64,000 nt of DNA, from the NCBI RefSeq assembly GCF_003026495.1, contig NZ_PYMA01000017.1, positions 1-64,000 of the forward strand, read 5' to 3'. Numbering within the stretch: position 1 is the stretch's first letter; the number at the start of each line of letters is the position of its first letter. Both the position numbers and the translations under genes were made by a program. The DNA comes from Photobacterium sanctipauli (GTDB lineage Bacteria > Pseudomonadota > Gammaproteobacteria > Enterobacterales > Vibrionaceae). Shown piece by piece: positions 25,724 through 35,881 of this stretch. The notes under the pieces are model-generated. The model made no database searches and was not told the origin of the DNA. It saw nothing but the letters and a program-made list of their open reading frames with translations.

Positions 25724-27985
25724 TTATTCGCTGGCTGATTCCGGCGACTCAACTTCCATCCGGGTCACACGCTGCAACCCTCGCGGCAGCATACTGCCCC
25801 GGCGGCCCCGCTCACCACGGAAGTTCTCCAAATCAGACGGCTTGAGGCCAAGCTTGCGCTTACCGGCATACAAGGTCAACGTGCTGTTCTGCGGTAACAC
25901 GACCAGCTGCGACAGGAACTCTTCCCTCGCCTTGGAGCGGGCGGCTGGGATATTGATTATCTTGTTGCCCTTACCCTTGCTCAGCTGCGGCAGATCCTTG
26001 ATCGGGAACAACAACATCCGGCCTTCGTTGGTAATGGCCAGGATCTCATCGGTATCAATATTGCTGATTTGCTGCGGCGCCATGACTTCGGCACTTTCTG
26101 GCACAGTCAGCAGCGCCTTACCGTTCTTGTTCTTCGAAACCAGATCCGCGCCCTTACAGATGAAGCCATAGCCCGCATCCGAGCCCATCAACCACAGCTG
26201 ATCGTCCTCAGACATCATCACCTGTCGCATCTGGCTGCCCGGGGTCAGGTTCAAGCGACCGGTGATCGGCTCGCCCTGGCTACGTGCCGACGGCAAGGAA
26301 TGGGATTCCAACGCATAACTGCGCCCATCGCTGCCAAGGAATACGGCTGGCTGGTTGCTCTTACCGCGGGCATGCGCCATATAGCCATCACCCGACTTAT
26401 AGCTCAGGCCGCTCGGATCAACCTCATGGCCTTTGGCGTGGCGGATCCAACCTTTTTCCGAAAGCACTACCGTGATCGCTTCACTTGGGATCAAGTCACG
26501 CTCGGTTAAGGCTTTCGCCTCTTCACGCTCCACCAATGGTGAGCGGCGGTCATCGCCGTACTTCTCGGCATCGGCCAAGATTTCCTTCTTGATCAGCGTA
26601 TTCAGGCGGCGCTCAGAACCCAGGATCTTCTCAAGCTGCTCTCGCTCTTTCGAAAGTTCATCTTGCTCGCCACGGATCTTGATCTCTTCCAGCTTAGCCA
26701 ACTGGCGTAGCTTGATTTCAAGGATCGCATCAGCCTGAATCGCACTCAGGTCAAAGCGGGACATCAACTCGGCTTTCGGATCATCCTCGGTACGGATGAT
26801 TTCAATCACTTCATCAATGTTCAGGTAAGCCGCCAGCAAACCCTCAAGGATATGCAAGCGGGCATTCACTTTGTCCAAACGGTGCTGCAAGCGACGGCGA
26901 ACGGTTGTACGGCGGAACTCCAACCACTCGGTTAGGATACGTACCAGCCCCTTCACCTGCGGGCGGCTATCCAGACCCAGCATGTTCAAGTTAACCCGGA
27001 AGCTTTTTTCCAGATCCGTCGATGCAAACAGGTGGTTCATCAACTGCTCGCAATCAATCCGGTTCGAGCGCGGTACGATCACGATACGCGTCGGGTTCTC
27101 ATGATCCGATTCGTCACGCAAGTCATCCACCATCGGCAGTTTCTTGGCGCGCATTTGGCTGGCGATTTGCTCTAGCAGTTTCGACCCGGATACCTGGTGC
27201 GGCAATGCGGTGACAACGATATCGCTGCCTTCCTTATGCCAAACCGCACGCATCTTGATACTGCCGCGGCCAGTGCGGTAGACCTTCTTCAGATCCGACT
27301 TCGAAGAGATAATTTCGGCTTCAGTCGGATAATCCGGCCCCTTGACGAACTCCATCACATCGTCAAGTTCGGCTTTCGGGTTCTCAATCAAGTGCACCGC
27401 CGCCTGGGCAACCTCGCGGGCGTTGTGAGGCGGAATATCGGTCGCCATACCCACGGCGATACCCGTAACCCCGTTCAACAGGATATGCGGCAAACGCGCT
27501 GGCAGCATCAATGGCTCTTTCATGGTGCCGTCGAAGTTCGGCCCCCAGTCCACGGTGCCCTGGCCCAACTCGTTAAGCAGCACCTCAGAGAAACGGGACA
27601 AGCGCGATTCGGTATAACGCATCGCGGCGAACGATTTCGGATCATCCGGCGCACCCCAGTTACCCTGGCCATCAACCAGCGGGTAGCGGTATGAGAATGG
27701 CTGCGCCATCAATACCATGGCTTCATAGCAAGCCGAGTCACCGTGCGGGTGGTACTTACCCAGTACATCACCGACGGTACGGGCAGATTTTTTATATTTC
27801 GCGGTCGCCGACAGGCCAAGCTCTGACATCGCGTAGATAATACGGCGTTGTACAGGCTTCAAACCGTCACCAATGAACGGCAAGGCACGATCCATGATTA
27901 CGTACATGGAATAGTTAAGGTAGGCGTCTTCGGTAAACTTCCTAAGCGGGAGCTGTTCTACGCCATCCATAGAGACATCAGTCAT
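25724..27985 (-). CDS. parC: DNA topoisomerase IV subunit A
   Basis: 753 residues, type IIA topoisomerase A subunit that decatenates daughter chromosomes with ParE. Contains [21 protein letters not shown] near the start, the winged-helix [11 protein letters not shown] with the active-site Tyr (about 120), and a C-terminal beta-pinwheel. The quinolone-resistance segment [12 protein letters not shown] keeps the wild-type Ser and Glu. I chose ATG 27985 by alignment with E. coli ParC; the upstream in-frame ATG (28042) would add 19 atypical residues. Confidence 0.97.
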   Translation of the reverse strand: MTDVSMDGVEQLPLRKFTEDAYLNYSMYVIMDRALPFIGDGLKPVQRRIIYAMSELGLSATAKYKKSARTVGDVLGKYHPHGDSACYEAMVLMAQPFSYRYPLVDGQGNWGAPDDPKSFAAMRYTESRLSRFSEVLLNELGQGTVDWGPNFDGTMKEPLMLPARLPHILLNGVTGIAVGMATDIPPHNAREVAQAAVHLIENPKAELDDVMEFVKGPDYPTEAEIISSKSDLKKVYRTGRGSIKMRAVWHKEGSDIVVTALPHQVSGSKLLEQIASQMRAKKLPMVDDLRDESDHENPTRIVIVPRSNRIDCEQLMNHLFASTDLEKSFRVNLNMLGLDSRPQVKGLVRILTEWLEFRRTTVRRRLQHRLDKVNARLHILEGLLAAYLNIDEVIEIIRTEDDPKAELMSRFDLSAIQADAILEIKLRQLAKLEEIKIRGEQDELSKEREQLEKILGSERRLNTLIKKEILADAEKYGDDRRSPLVEREEAKALTERDLIPSEAITVVLSEKGWIRHAKGHEVDPSGLSYKSGDGYMAHARGKSNQPAVFLGSDGRSYALESHSLPSARSQGEPITGRLNLTPGSQMRQVMMSEDDQLWLMGSDAGYGFICKGADLVSKNKNGKALLTVPESAEVMAPQQISNIDTDEILAITNEGRMLLFPIKDLPQLSKGKGNKIINIPAARSKAREEFLSQLVVLPQNSTLTLYAGKRKLGLKPSDLENFRGERGRRGSMLPRGLQRVTRMEVESPESASE

Positions 27986-28071
27986 CGTTGGGTATTCCGT
28001 TAAGTCTTTTGCAGCAAGCCGGCAAGCAACCGGCTTACTCATTAAATCAATCTAAGCAACAAGGCGAAGCG

Positions 28072-29955
28072 TTACACTTCTGCCATATCACCTTTTTCTT
28101 GCAGCCAATGGCGACGGTCTTCGGCACGCTTTTTACCAAGCAGCATATCCATCATTTCATTGGTCTGCTCATCGTCGTCAATGGTCAGCTGCACCAAGCG
28201 GCGGGTATTCGGATCCATGGTGGTCTCACGCAGCTGCAATGGATTCATCTCACCCAGACCTTTGAATCGCTGCACGTTGATCTTGCCGCGCTTACCGCTG
28301 AGGCGATCCATAATGCCGTCTTTCTCGGCATCATCCAGCGCGTAGTAAACCTCTTTACCCAAGTCGATACGGTAGAGCGGCGGCATTGCGATGTAGACAT
28401 GGCCGGCACGAACAAGCGCCTCGAAATGCTTAACAAACAACGCACATAGCAGGGTGGCGATGTGAAGACCATCGGAGTCCGCATCGGCAAGGACGCAGAT
28501 TTTACCGTAGCGCAAACCGCTCAGGTCTTGGCTGTCAGGGTCGATACCCAGGGCAACCGAAATATCATGCACTTCCTGCGACGCCAGTACCTGATCAGCA
28601 GAGACCTCCCAAGTATTTAGGATCTTACCGCGCAGTGGCATGATCGCCTGGAATTCACGATCACGGGCCTGCTTGGCAGAACCACCCGCCGAGTCACCCT
28701 CCACCAGGAACAGTTCGGTACGGGAAAGATCTTGCTGCGAACAATCTGCCAACTTACCAGGCAGCGCCGGGCCGGAAGCAATCTTCTTACGCACCACCTT
28801 CTTGCTGGCGCGCATACGGCGGTGGGCATTGGCAATACAGACTTCAGCCAACTGCTCGGCAATTTGCGGGCGCTCGTTCAACCATAGGCTGAAGGCATCT
28901 TTCACCACACCAGAAACAAAAGCAGCGCACTGGCGCGATGACAAGCGCTCTTTGGTTTGGCCTGCAAACTGGGGATCTTGCATTTTTACCGACAAGACGT
29001 AGGCGCAGCGTTCCCAAATATCATCCGCGGTTAGCTTTACGCCGCGCGGCAGCAAGTTTCGGAATTCACAGAACTCACGCATCGCATCCAGCAAGCCTTG
29101 GCGCAAGCCGTTAACATGGGTACCGCCTTGGGCCGTTGGAATAAGGTTGACGTAACTTTCGGTCACCAGTTCGCCGCCTTCCGGTAGCCAGAGCAATGCC
29201 CAATCGGCCGCTTCAGTTTGGCCGCTGAATACGCCGGTAAACGGTTCCTCCGGCAGCAGGGTATACCCTTTAACGCCTTCAGCAAGGTAGTCCTTCAAGC
29301 CGTCTTCGTAGCACCAGCGCACGGTTTCTTCGTTGGCCTTATCAGTAAAGACGATCTCAAGCCCCGGACACAGTACCGCCTTGGCCTTAAGGTTGTTCTT
29401 TAAGCGTGAAACCGAGAATTTAGGGCTATCGAAATACTGGGCGTCAGGCCAGAAATGAACACGGGTACCCTTGGCACGGCGGCCACAGGTGCCGATAACC
29501 TCAAGCTCTGAAACCTTATCGCCGTTCTCAAATGCAATTTGGTAAACCTGCCCGTCACGCTTAACCGTGACTTCAACACGGGTCGACAGGGCGTTGACCA
29601 CCGAGATACCTACCCCGTGCAAACCACCGGAGAACTGGTAGTTCTTACCCGAGAATTTACCACCCGCATGCAGCTTACAAAGGATAAGCTCGACACCTGA
29701 TACCCCTTCTTCCGGGTGGATGTCGACAGGCATGCCTCGGCCATCATCAACCACCTCAAGCGACTGATCGGCATGGAGAATAACTTCGACCTTGCGGGCA
29801 TGGCCTGCCAAGGCTTCATCGACACTGTTATCGATGACTTCCTGGCCAAGGTGGTTAGGCCTAACCGTATCGGTATACATACCCGGACGGCGGCGGACTG
29901 GCTCAAGGCCATTTAGAACCTCAATGGCTCCGGCGTTATAGCTTTGCTCTGTCAT
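28072..29955 (-). CDS. parE: DNA topoisomerase IV subunit B
   Basis: 627 residues. ATPase subunit of topoisomerase IV: GHKL site with DNSVDEALAG (about 43-52) and GGLHGVGISVVN (about 105-116), and TOPRIM with EGDSAGGSAKQ (about 418-428) and DADSDG. ends about 86 bases before parC, an operon on the minus strand. Length matches E. coli ParE (630). Confidence 0.97.
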   Translation of the reverse strand: MTEQSYNAGAIEVLNGLEPVRRRPGMYTDTVRPNHLGQEVIDNSVDEALAGHARKVEVILHADQSLEVVDDGRGMPVDIHPEEGVSGVELILCKLHAGGKFSGKNYQFSGGLHGVGISVVNALSTRVEVTVKRDGQVYQIAFENGDKVSELEVIGTCGRRAKGTRVHFWPDAQYFDSPKFSVSRLKNNLKAKAVLCPGLEIVFTDKANEETVRWCYEDGLKDYLAEGVKGYTLLPEEPFTGVFSGQTEAADWALLWLPEGGELVTESYVNLIPTAQGGTHVNGLRQGLLDAMREFCEFRNLLPRGVKLTADDIWERCAYVLSVKMQDPQFAGQTKERLSSRQCAAFVSGVVKDAFSLWLNERPQIAEQLAEVCIANAHRRMRASKKVVRKKIASGPALPGKLADCSQQDLSRTELFLVEGDSAGGSAKQARDREFQAIMPLRGKILNTWEVSADQVLASQEVHDISVALGIDPDSQDLSGLRYGKICVLADADSDGLHIATLLCALFVKHFEALVRAGHVYIAMPPLYRIDLGKEVYYALDDAEKDGIMDRLSGKRGKINVQRFKGLGEMNPLQLRETTMDPNTRRLVQLTIDDDEQTNEMMDMLLGKKRAEDRRHWLQEKGDMAEV

Positions 29956-30133
29956 ATTTACGGAAAGTTACGGAAAATTTTTGCCACAATAGTCAGTAAC
30001 CCCAGCTCGGTTGTCAAGCAGGGGTCGGTGAAGAGACCCACAAATGTGAGTCGGGTTTGATCAATTTCATCCCTAAGCAGCCCGGTGTCACTTACTTTGA
30101 GCGCTCAAGCCAGCTCACTTAGGTATCAGGATC

Positions 30134-30712
30134 TTATAATCCCAAGAACTTGATGATGTCAGTAGGATAGCGTTCAAATCCGACAAAACTATGATCACCT
30201 TCCGGCTCAACAGTCTGTCGGCAAGCAGCGTACTTCTCCACTGCCTGACGATAATCGAGCACTTCGTCACCTTCTTGCTGCAGTAACCAGAATTGCTCGG
30301 GACGGGGAATAGCCGCAACATCAATTTGTCGCAGCTCTTCAATATGCTTTGGGGCTAGCCAATAGCGTTCACCGGTATACGGATTTTGCTGCTCGCCTAG
30401 GTAGTCTTGCAATAGCTCGTAAGGTTTTACCGCAGGGTTCACCAAGACTGCCGGCAACTGAAACCGCTCGTTGAGCCATGTTGAAATATAGCCGCCGAGC
30501 GAGCTTCCCACCAGCCCAATTTTATACTCGCCCGTAAACTGCTGGACATACTCTTCAATGAAAGCGACCGCTTCTGCAGGATAACAAGGCATTTGCGGCA
30601 CCTCGACCCGAATGTCAGGCCGCTCGCGACGGCAATACTCGGCCATCACCTGCGCCTTATGCGATAGGGGCGAGCTATTAAAGCCATGAATGTAGAGTAA
30701 GAGGGGTTTCAT
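30134..30712 (-). CDS. yqiA: YqiA-family esterase
   Basis: 192 residues, alpha/beta hydrolase of the UPF0227/YqiA-YcfP group. Opening LLYIHGFNSSP (oxyanion loop), nucleophile elbow GSSLGG (Ser about 70), late Asp and His in GDHSFVG (about 172-178). E. coli YqiA hydrolyses short acyl esters in vitro; the natural substrate is unknown. It starts three bases after the cpdA stop and precedes parE, as in E. coli. Confidence 0.92.
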   Translation of the reverse strand: MKPLLLYIHGFNSSPLSHKAQVMAEYCRRERPDIRVEVPQMPCYPAEAVAFIEEYVQQFTGEYKIGLVGSSLGGYISTWLNERFQLPAVLVNPAVKPYELLQDYLGEQQNPYTGERYWLAPKHIEELRQIDVAAIPRPEQFWLLQQEGDEVLDYRQAVEKYAACRQTVEPEGDHSFVGFERYPTDIIKFLGL

Positions 30713-30715
30713 CGC

Positions 30716-31540
30716 TTAGTATCCTGCTGAGTCGAACTGGGGGGTGAACTGGCTCCCCTCAATACGGTAAACCTGCGTCAATAGTTGGCCTTGCGCCGTC
30801 AATTCGAGCATTCGCCACCCAGGGTTTTGGCGGTCAAGGGCAAAATCATGGGAATCGGGCTGGAACTGGATACACGTCGATGGTGTCGCCAATACACGGA
30901 CCCCATGGTAGATACGGTCTAATTCCTGGTGAATATGCCCGCACAAAATAGCTTTTACTTGCGGGTACTTATCGACAACCTGCCAAAATGCCTCGGCATT
31001 GTGAAGTTGGTGCTGATCCAGCCAGGTACTGCCCGCAGGCAATGGGTGGTGGTGGAGCAACACCAAAGCATGGCGCTCCGGGTGGGCTGCCAGCGCTTGA
31101 TCAAGCATGGCCAGCTGCTGTTCGCTCAATTCTCCATGCGGCACCCCCTGCACCTGGCTATCGAGCAAAATCACCTGCCAGTGATCGCCAGCCATCACTT
31201 GGTGGCAAGGCTTGATCTGAGGGGACGGCAATACCGCCTGCATACTTGGTTGGTAATCATGATTGCCAGGCAACCAGAAGCAAGGCTGTGACCAGCGAGC
31301 AATACCGTCACAAAAACGTTGATAGGATTCTGCGGTATGATCTTGGGAAATATCGCCAGTCGCCACAATGGCCTCAAACGGGCGCGCAGCAACGTCTACC
31401 GCATCAAGCACGGCATGAAAGCTGTCTTTTGTCGCAACGCCCAACAAGCTACCGCATTCGTCGGCAAATAAGTGGGTGTCGGTAATTTGAAGTAAAACCA
31501 CGCTATCGGGGTTCGCCTGTGGCAGAGTGTAGTTCTGCAA
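30716..31540 (-). CDS. cpdA: 3',5'-cyclic-AMP phosphodiesterase
   Basis: 274 residues, class III phosphodiesterase. Degrades cAMP and so limits CRP activity. Metal-site motifs in order: ITDTH (about 19-23), ATGDISQD (about 60-67), LPGNHDY (about 92-98), HHHP near 163, CGHIHQE near 203. The first usable start is TTG at 31540, with an AAGG eleven bases before it; no ATG precedes the conserved region. Third gene of the nudF-yqiB-cpdA-yqiA run. Confidence 0.95.
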   Translation of the reverse strand: MQNYTLPQANPDSVVLLQITDTHLFADECGSLLGVATKDSFHAVLDAVDVAARPFEAIVATGDISQDHTAESYQRFCDGIARWSQPCFWLPGNHDYQPSMQAVLPSPQIKPCHQVMAGDHWQVILLDSQVQGVPHGELSEQQLAMLDQALAAHPERHALVLLHHHPLPAGSTWLDQHQLHNAEAFWQVVDKYPQVKAILCGHIHQELDRIYHGVRVLATPSTCIQFQPDSHDFALDRQNPGWRMLELTAQGQLLTQVYRIEGSQFTPQFDSAGY

Positions 31541-31569
31541 AACGTCAAAAACCTTGTCTATCTATACTG

Positions 31570-31998
31570 TTAACAAACCGACTGTCTACTGATCCCATTT
31601 TTCAGGCAATACGCCAACCAATCACCCAAGAAGCGATTCACTTGGTGCTTCTCGTCTTTTTGGTGCATCCGCAGATTCGGATAATCATACCTTGGCTGCA
31701 GCCGCGAAATCTGCTGTGCTGAGCACACTTCAGCGACTCTGGCATCATGGTAAAGCCTGACCTTCATCCGAGGTGCCATATATTCAGGCAATTCGGCGCC
31801 GCCCGACAAGCACAGCTCAACCATGGTGGTATAGCGGGTCGACTCAATAATGGTCAGATGGTACTCATGCTCAAAGACACAATAAATACACCTATCACCC
31901 ACCTGATCGCTTTTTGGCAGTAATGGGAGCAGCTTCGCATAGTTCGTCTCGTAGAGACGCATGATACCAGCAAAATCAACGGAGTATCGTTTATTCAA
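31570..31998 (-). CDS. yqiB: DUF1249 family protein YqiB
   Basis: 142 residues, UPF0231/DUF1249 type. Soluble, no known reaction. Conserved stretches include MRLYETNYAKLLPLLP (about 13-28), Y-TT-VEL and the C-terminal WLAYCLKNG. TTG start with AAGGACG seven bases upstream. Lies 25 bases after nudF. The place between nudF and cpdA is the same in E. coli. Confidence 0.92.
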   Translation of the reverse strand: MNKRYSVDFAGIMRLYETNYAKLLPLLPKSDQVGDRCIYCVFEHEYHLTIIESTRYTTMVELCLSGGAELPEYMAPRMKVRLYHDARVAEVCSAQQISRLQPRYDYPNLRMHQKDEKHQVNRFLGDWLAYCLKNGISRQSVC

Positions 31999-32023
31999 TC
32001 GGCGTCCTTATCAGTGGGTAACG

Positions 32024-32659
32024 TTAAACTTCGGCTTGCAACCGTTTATAGTTTAGTTGCAACCATTGTAGCGCAATGATTGAAGCCGCATTTTCAATTT
32101 TACCAGATTCTACCCACTGATAAGCGACCTCTCGCGATACAACATGAACGCGAATATCTTCGCCTTCCTCTTCCAAGCCGTGGATCCCCTTGGCCAGATT
32201 GCTATCAACCCGGCCCACGAAGATATCCAGCGTCTCGGAGCAGCCACCCGAACTCGAAAGGTAGCGGGAAATTTTTTCGAGATGGCTTACGCTCACCCCG
32301 GCCTCTTCAACGGCTTCCCGGCTGACCACCTCTTCCGAGCACTCGCCTTCTTCGATGATCCCGGCCACAATCTCTAATTGCCACGGGGCACAGTTGGCTG
32401 CCATCGCACCGACTCGAAACTGTTCTACAATAACTACACGGTCAGTGATTGGATCATAAGGCAGCAAGGCAGCGGCATGACCACGTTCAAATAGCTCACG
32501 CTCAATTGGCACACTCCAGCCACCAGCAAACAGCCGATGGCGGAAGCGGTATTTCACCATACTAAAGTAGCCTTGGTAGAGCGGCTCGGTGGATAACACT
32601 TCAATGTCATCACGCGTAAATGATTCTAATTCACTGTCCTTTGGGGAGTGATGCTTCAT
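32024..32659 (-). CDS. nudF: ADP-ribose diphosphatase
   Basis: 211-residue Nudix hydrolase. Cleaves ADP-ribose to AMP and ribose-5-phosphate. The Nudix box begins GIIEEGECSEEVVSREAVEE (about 115-134), with REAVEEAG conserved. First gene of the minus-strand run toward parE, divergent from tolC across 290 bases. Ribosome site AAGGGAAA. Confidence 0.95.
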   Translation of the reverse strand: MKHHSPKDSELESFTRDDIEVLSTEPLYQGYFSMVKYRFRHRLFAGGWSVPIERELFERGHAAALLPYDPITDRVVIVEQFRVGAMAANCAPWQLEIVAGIIEEGECSEEVVSREAVEEAGVSVSHLEKISRYLSSSGGCSETLDIFVGRVDSNLAKGIHGLEEEGEDIRVHVVSREVAYQWVESGKIENAASIIALQWLQLNYKRLQAEV

Positions 32660-32950
32660 TACAATTTCCCTTTGTGTACCTGTTGGCAGTCTATGTTCGA
32701 ACGGCTCTATACGATACGTGTTTGTATTTTTTCATTCATAATGCCTGCCAGCAATGATTTAATTCAACATTTATGACAAATATTGTGATTTTATTTAAGT
32801 CCATTTTTAGAGTTGAATAGATTACAATCACATATGTTGGAGTAAACCACGTAAAATAAAGTAAAACTGAAAAATGATCAGTTTCAGGCAAGGAAACATC
32901 AGGTACACTGATGTCTTGCTCGTTTTTTGTCAGGACCAGGATAGGCATTC

Positions 32951-34243
32951 ATGAAAAAATTGCTTCCGCTTATTGTTAGCGTTGCGCTTGGCGGCTTCAG
33001 CCAGTTAGCACTGGCTGATGATTTAGCCGAAATATACCAACAAGCTAAACAAAATGACCCGCAGCTGTTGCGCTCAGCTGCCGACAAAGATGCCGCATTC
33101 GAGGCGATCAATTCATCTCGAAGTGCACTATTGCCACAGATTAACCTGACGGCAGGCTACAACACGGCTTTTCTTGATGGAAAAGACAACGATGATGGCT
33201 TCAACGGTGGTCTGACGCTAAACCAGTCAATTTACAACCGTGCCAGCTGGGTTAGCCTAGATATCAGCGAAAAGCAAGCTCGCCAAAGCGATGCGGCTTA
33301 CGCTGCAACCCAACAGGGCTTGATCCTACGCGTATCTGACGCCTACTTTGCCGTGCTACGCGCTATGGACGACCTTGAGTTCGTTCGTGCCGAGAAAGCC
33401 GCTGTTGGCCGTCAGCTAGAACAAACCAAGCAGCGCTTCGAAGTGGGCCTATCGGCGATTACCGATGTGCACGATGCACAAGCCCAGTACGACAGCGTGT
33501 TGGCTGATGAGATCCTAGCGGAAAACTCACTGACCAACAGCTACGAAGGCCTGCGTGAAATCACCGGCCAAGAGCACACAGACCTGAGCATCCTTGATAC
33601 CAACCGCTTTGCGGCAAGTGCACCACAAGCCCGTGTACTCGACCTTATCAAAGATGCGGAAAGCGAGAACTTGAGCCTATTAACAGCGCGAATCTCGCAA
33701 GATGTTGCCCGTGACCAAATCGCGCTTGCCGAGTCTGGCCACTTGCCAACATTGTCTTTCGACGCTGGTTACAACTACGACGAAAAAAATGCAGGCAGCC
33801 GTGACGACGGCACCGTTACAGCAGGTATCAACCTAGCGTTACCAGTCTACACCGGTGGCCGTACAACCTCGGAAGTGAAGCAGGCACAGTTCGCCTACGT
33901 GGGTGCTAGCGAAGATCTAGAAGGTTCATACCGTACCGTCGTGAAAGACGTGCGTGCGTTCTACAACAACATCAACGCCTCTATCGGTGCCCTGCGTGCC
34001 TACCAGCAATCTGTGGTTTCAGCGCAATCAGCACTGGAAGCAACAGAAGCAGGTTTCGATGTCGGTACCCGTACTATCGTTGACGTCCTAGATGCAACCC
34101 GTCGCCTATACGATGCCAACCGTCAGCTTGCCAACGCTCGCTACGATTACATCATCAGCCAACTTCAGCTGAAGCAAGCTGTCGGCTCGCTAAACGAGCA
34201 AGACGTGCTTGATGTTAACGCTGGCTTGATGACAGCGAAGTAA
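32951..34243 (+). CDS. tolC: outer-membrane efflux channel TolC
   Basis: 430 residues with a signal peptide cleaved near ALA-DDLAEIY (about 22). Trimeric outer-membrane channel with a periplasmic alpha-barrel, shared by RND and ABC efflux and type I secretion systems. Two internally related halves, each with coiled-coil stretches (about 45-200 and 260-410). Shorter at the C-terminus than E. coli TolC (493), typical of vibrios. The 290-base upstream region holds no clear promoter that I can assign. Confidence 0.96.
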   Translation: MKKLLPLIVSVALGGFSQLALADDLAEIYQQAKQNDPQLLRSAADKDAAFEAINSSRSALLPQINLTAGYNTAFLDGKDNDDGFNGGLTLNQSIYNRASWVSLDISEKQARQSDAAYAATQQGLILRVSDAYFAVLRAMDDLEFVRAEKAAVGRQLEQTKQRFEVGLSAITDVHDAQAQYDSVLADEILAENSLTNSYEGLREITGQEHTDLSILDTNRFAASAPQARVLDLIKDAESENLSLLTARISQDVARDQIALAESGHLPTLSFDAGYNYDEKNAGSRDDGTVTAGINLALPVYTGGRTTSEVKQAQFAYVGASEDLEGSYRTVVKDVRAFYNNINASIGALRAYQQSVVSAQSALEATEAGFDVGTRTIVDVLDATRRLYDANRQLANARYDYIISQLQLKQAVGSLNEQDVLDVNAGLMTAK

Positions 34244-34261
34244 TCTCGAATTACTGCCAAT

Positions 34262-34289
34262 AAAAAAGCGCCTTTCGGCGCTTTTTTTG
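34262..34289 (+). terminator. terminator after tolC
   Basis: AAAAAAGCGCC, TTTC loop, GGCGCTTTTTTT. May also serve hldE from the other side. Confidence 0.9.
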
Positions 34290-34335
34290 TCTCTGTCGAG
34301 CCAGTCTACAGCTCGCTGCAGGTTAAGCTTACGCT

Positions 34336-35766
34336 TTAACCTCGGCCACCTCGGATCGCCTCGATGATTTCCGTCGTCGAGCAGCCATCTTCAAAGTTCA
34401 GCACGCGTACTTCACCGCCCGCCGCAATGACCTCTTGGCCACCTGCGATCTCTTCCGGCTTGTAATCACCACCTTTCACCAACAGCGTCGGCAGAATTTC
34501 ACTGATCAAACGCTGTGGCGTTTCTTCGCTAAACGGTACTACCCAATCGACTGCGCCCAAACCGGCCAATACCGCCATGCGGCGATCTTCCGGGTTTACT
34601 GGACGACCAGGGCCCTTCAAGGTTTGAACAGAGCTGTCCGAGTTCACCGCAACTATCAAGCGATCGCCGAGCTTGGCAGCTTCATTCAGATAGGCAACAT
34701 GGCCTGCATGCAAGATATCGAAACAACCGTTGGTCATTACCACCGTTTCGCCACGGGCTCGTGCCGCTTTCACCGCCTGCTTCAGCTGCACTTCGCCAAT
34801 CACGCCAAAGCCACTGTCCTGGCTACCATGAATAGCATCTGTCAACTCGATAGTCGAAAGGGTTGAGGTACCCAGCTTGCCTACCACAACACCCGCAGCG
34901 GCATTCGCCAGCTTACAAGAGTCAGCCAACGACTTACCCGCAGCCAATGACGCGGCCAACACTGAAATCACGGTATCGCCAGCGCCGGTTACGTCATACA
35001 CTTCTTTCGCCAGCGTCGGCATATGCAAGGCTGGAAGGCCTTTTTGCAACAATGTCATGCCGTGCTCGCTGCGCGTTACCAGCAAGGCTTCAAGCTCAAA
35101 CTTTTCAATCAAGCCAAGGCCTTTTTCGACTAAATCATCATCCGAGTGGGTCTTACCGACAACGGCTTCAAACTCGGACAAGTTTGGCGTTAACAAGGTT
35201 GCACCACGGTAACGCTCAAAGTCAGCTCCCTTAGGGTCAATCATCACCGGTACATTGGCCTTACGCGCCAACTGGATCATCGCCTGAACATGCTCAAGCG
35301 CGCCTTTGGCATAATCCGATAGGATCACCGCTTTCACTTGCGGCAGTGACTGCTCCAAGCGTGGCAAGATCAAATCAGCATCCACATCATGGAAACCTTC
35401 TTCGAAATCCAAGCGGATCAACTGCTGACCACGGCTCATTACACGCAGCTTGGTGATGGTTGGGTAATCCGGTAGTGATACAAAATCACAGCGGACATCC
35501 AGCGAACTTAACTTTTCTGTCAGCGCCTTGGCTGGTTCATCAATCCCGGTTAAACCGACTAAACGGGCATGGCCACCCAGCGCTGCAATATTCATCGCAA
35601 CGTTGGCAGCTCCACCTGGGCGCTCTTCGATCTGATCGACCTTTACAACTGGTACCGGGGCTTCTGGTGAAATACGACCTGTCGGCCCATACCAGTAGCG
35701 ATCCAACATAACATCGCCAACTACCAGCACACCTGCTTGATCATAATCAGGAAGCGTCAGTTTCAT
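34336..35766 (-). CDS. hldE: bifunctional heptose-7-phosphate kinase / heptose-1-phosphate adenylyltransferase
   Basis: 476 residues; E. coli HldE has 477. Residues about 1-318 are a PfkB-type kinase ([24 protein letters not shown]) making heptose-1,7-bisphosphate. Residues about 340-476 are a nucleotidyltransferase ([12 protein letters not shown]) making ADP-heptose for the LPS inner core. Start ATG 35766 follows GGAGAAAAAA; an in-frame start ten codons upstream has none. Lies after glnE as in E. coli. Confidence 0.97.
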   Translation of the reverse strand: MKLTLPDYDQAGVLVVGDVMLDRYWYGPTGRISPEAPVPVVKVDQIEERPGGAANVAMNIAALGGHARLVGLTGIDEPAKALTEKLSSLDVRCDFVSLPDYPTITKLRVMSRGQQLIRLDFEEGFHDVDADLILPRLEQSLPQVKAVILSDYAKGALEHVQAMIQLARKANVPVMIDPKGADFERYRGATLLTPNLSEFEAVVGKTHSDDDLVEKGLGLIEKFELEALLVTRSEHGMTLLQKGLPALHMPTLAKEVYDVTGAGDTVISVLAASLAAGKSLADSCKLANAAAGVVVGKLGTSTLSTIELTDAIHGSQDSGFGVIGEVQLKQAVKAARARGETVVMTNGCFDILHAGHVAYLNEAAKLGDRLIVAVNSDSSVQTLKGPGRPVNPEDRRMAVLAGLGAVDWVVPFSEETPQRLISEILPTLLVKGGDYKPEEIAGGQEVIAAGGEVRVLNFEDGCSTTEIIEAIRGGRG

Positions 35767-35881
35767 TTTTTTCTCCGGGATTGTGATAACCGCCAAATCT
35801 TAACATAAAGCCAACTTGCCATGCATTATTCACCCATTAAATAGTCAACAACTTATCGCCAATGGCTATATGCAAAACGAA

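Noticed and set aside
32783-32835. TGTGATT and AATCACA in the tolC-nudF gap as a CRP site
   Set aside because: The half sites are about 40 bases apart, not the six-base spacing required for CRP.
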